This document shows positions 5,605 to 5,792 of a stretch of DNA of 5,792 bases, piece after piece (within the stretch, counting starts at the first letter, position 1; each line of letters opens with the position of its first letter). The DNA lies in assembly GCA_027318585.1 (NCBI GenBank), contig DAHVOW010000046.1, positions 1 to 5,792 of the forward strand. Reading direction: 5' to 3'. This DNA is from Methanobacteriaceae archaeon (GTDB lineage: Archaea > Methanobacteriota > Methanobacteria > Methanobacteriales > Methanobacteriaceae). The notes beneath the pieces were generated by a model. The model saw nothing but the letters and a program-made list of their open reading frames with translations. It had not been told where the DNA came from and searched no databases. A program made the translations under genes and the position numbers.

Positions 5605-5612
5605 TTTTTTTT
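5605..5612 (+). terminator. Second, stronger T-tract after the cluster
   Basis: Eight consecutive T follow GCCAAC; an earlier T5 lies at 5594-5598. Tandem T-tracts without a hairpin are the usual archaeal terminator form, and this is the longest T run in the window. Confidence 0.5.
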
Positions 5613-5643
5613 GAAATATTTGAATATCCAATAAAAATTTAAC

Positions 5644-5663
5644 ATATTATTTATAAATAATAT
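5644..5663 (+). promoter_or_regulatory. TATA region with a 20-bp perfect palindrome
   Basis: TTTATAAATAA (5650-5660) is the best archaeal TATA match in the window. It sits inside a perfect inverted repeat of half-site ATATTATTTA centred between 5653 and 5654. A start about 25 nt downstream would fall near 5680, close to the CAGGGGG site at 5678-5684 and the ATG at 5690; if an upstream AT element is used instead, the leader is longer. The palindrome may be an operator covering the TATA box, or simply a symmetric TATA in AT-rich DNA. Confidence 0.5.
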
Positions 5664-5689
5664 TATTGGGTTTATTCAGGGGGTTTTTC

Positions 5690-5792
5690 ATGGCTGTATT
5701 TAAGGGAAATTTAAAAATAATAGGTATTTTATCTACCCTATTTGGTATCATTTCTATCCTAGCTGGTTTAATTGATGCAGTAATAAGATCGG
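5690..5792 (+). CDS. N-terminal part of a membrane protein (cut by window end)
   Basis: Thirty-four codons are visible, starting MAVFKGNLKIIGILSTLFGI and continuing ISILAGLIDAVIRS. A short basic N terminus is followed by one hydrophobic helix (about residues 9-31), which could be a membrane anchor, the first of several helices, or an uncleaved signal segment. The start has a CAGGGGG site six nt upstream and a good TATA element. It is separated from the beta-CASP cluster by 175 nt with two T-tracts, so it begins its own transcript. The family cannot be told from this fragment. Confidence 0.6.
   Translation, partial: MAVFKGNLKIIGILSTLFGIISILAGLIDAVIRS

Noticed and set aside
5549..5612. Possible small RNA between TTTTTTATAC (5549-5558) and the T8 tract
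   Set aside because: A start near 5580 would give a product of only about 30 nt without visible secondary structure; two tandem terminators explain the sequence better.
1..5792. CRISPR array, tRNA, insertion sequence or attachment site
   Set aside because: I saw no regularly spaced direct repeats, no cloverleaf or CCA-ended sequence, no transposase motifs and no flanking repeats.

Overview
The window reads as archaeal chromosome, most likely from a methanogen of the Methanobacteriales (Methanobacterium-like). The signs are strong GGAGG/GAGGGG/GGTG ribosome binding sites, AT-rich TATA-like elements, bare T-tracts without stem-loops as likely terminators, a cobalamin-dependent radical SAM enzyme, and several small zinc-ribbon and membrane proteins. 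One zinc-ribbon module, YLVCETCRGYY...CECGGKL, is of a kind I associate with this order. The assignment is inference; the window has no rRNA or other marker gene. I see no tRNA, rRNA, CRISPR array, transposase or phage gene.

Layout. Positions 1-97 hold the last 31 codons of a gene that probably ends in a PepSY-like domain, followed by a T-tract. A two-gene unit follows: a 475-residue B12-binding radical SAM enzyme (225-1652), and overlapping its end by 8 nt a Cys/His-rich six-helix membrane protein (1645-2280, TTG start). A small minus-strand gene (2307-2612) converges on this unit and encodes a zinc-ribbon protein with two membrane helices. It shares a 111-nt divergent promoter region with a 62-residue two-helix membrane protein (2724-2912).

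A tight four-gene cluster comes next: a 174-residue protein with four zinc knuckle pairs (2981-3505), an unrecognised 97-residue protein (3502-3795, ATGA overlap), a complete RNase J-like metallo-beta-lactamase/beta-CASP protein (3810-5297), and a 70-residue charged coiled-coil protein (5302-5514). The gaps are -4, 14 and 4 nt, so one transcript is likely. A 175-nt AT-rich intergenic stretch with two T-tracts and a palindromic TATA region leads into a membrane protein cut by the window end (5690-5792).

How the genes may work together. The radical SAM enzyme and the membrane protein are translationally coupled and may act on one substrate, possibly membrane-associated. The second cluster looks like an RNA-related module: a probable beta-CASP nuclease with a possible zinc-ribbon adaptor, a helical accessory protein and an orphan protein. 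Both readings rest on context and motifs, not on demonstrated function. The most promising undescribed elements are the four-gene cluster around the beta-CASP protein, with its compositionally odd second gene, and the radical SAM/membrane protein pair.
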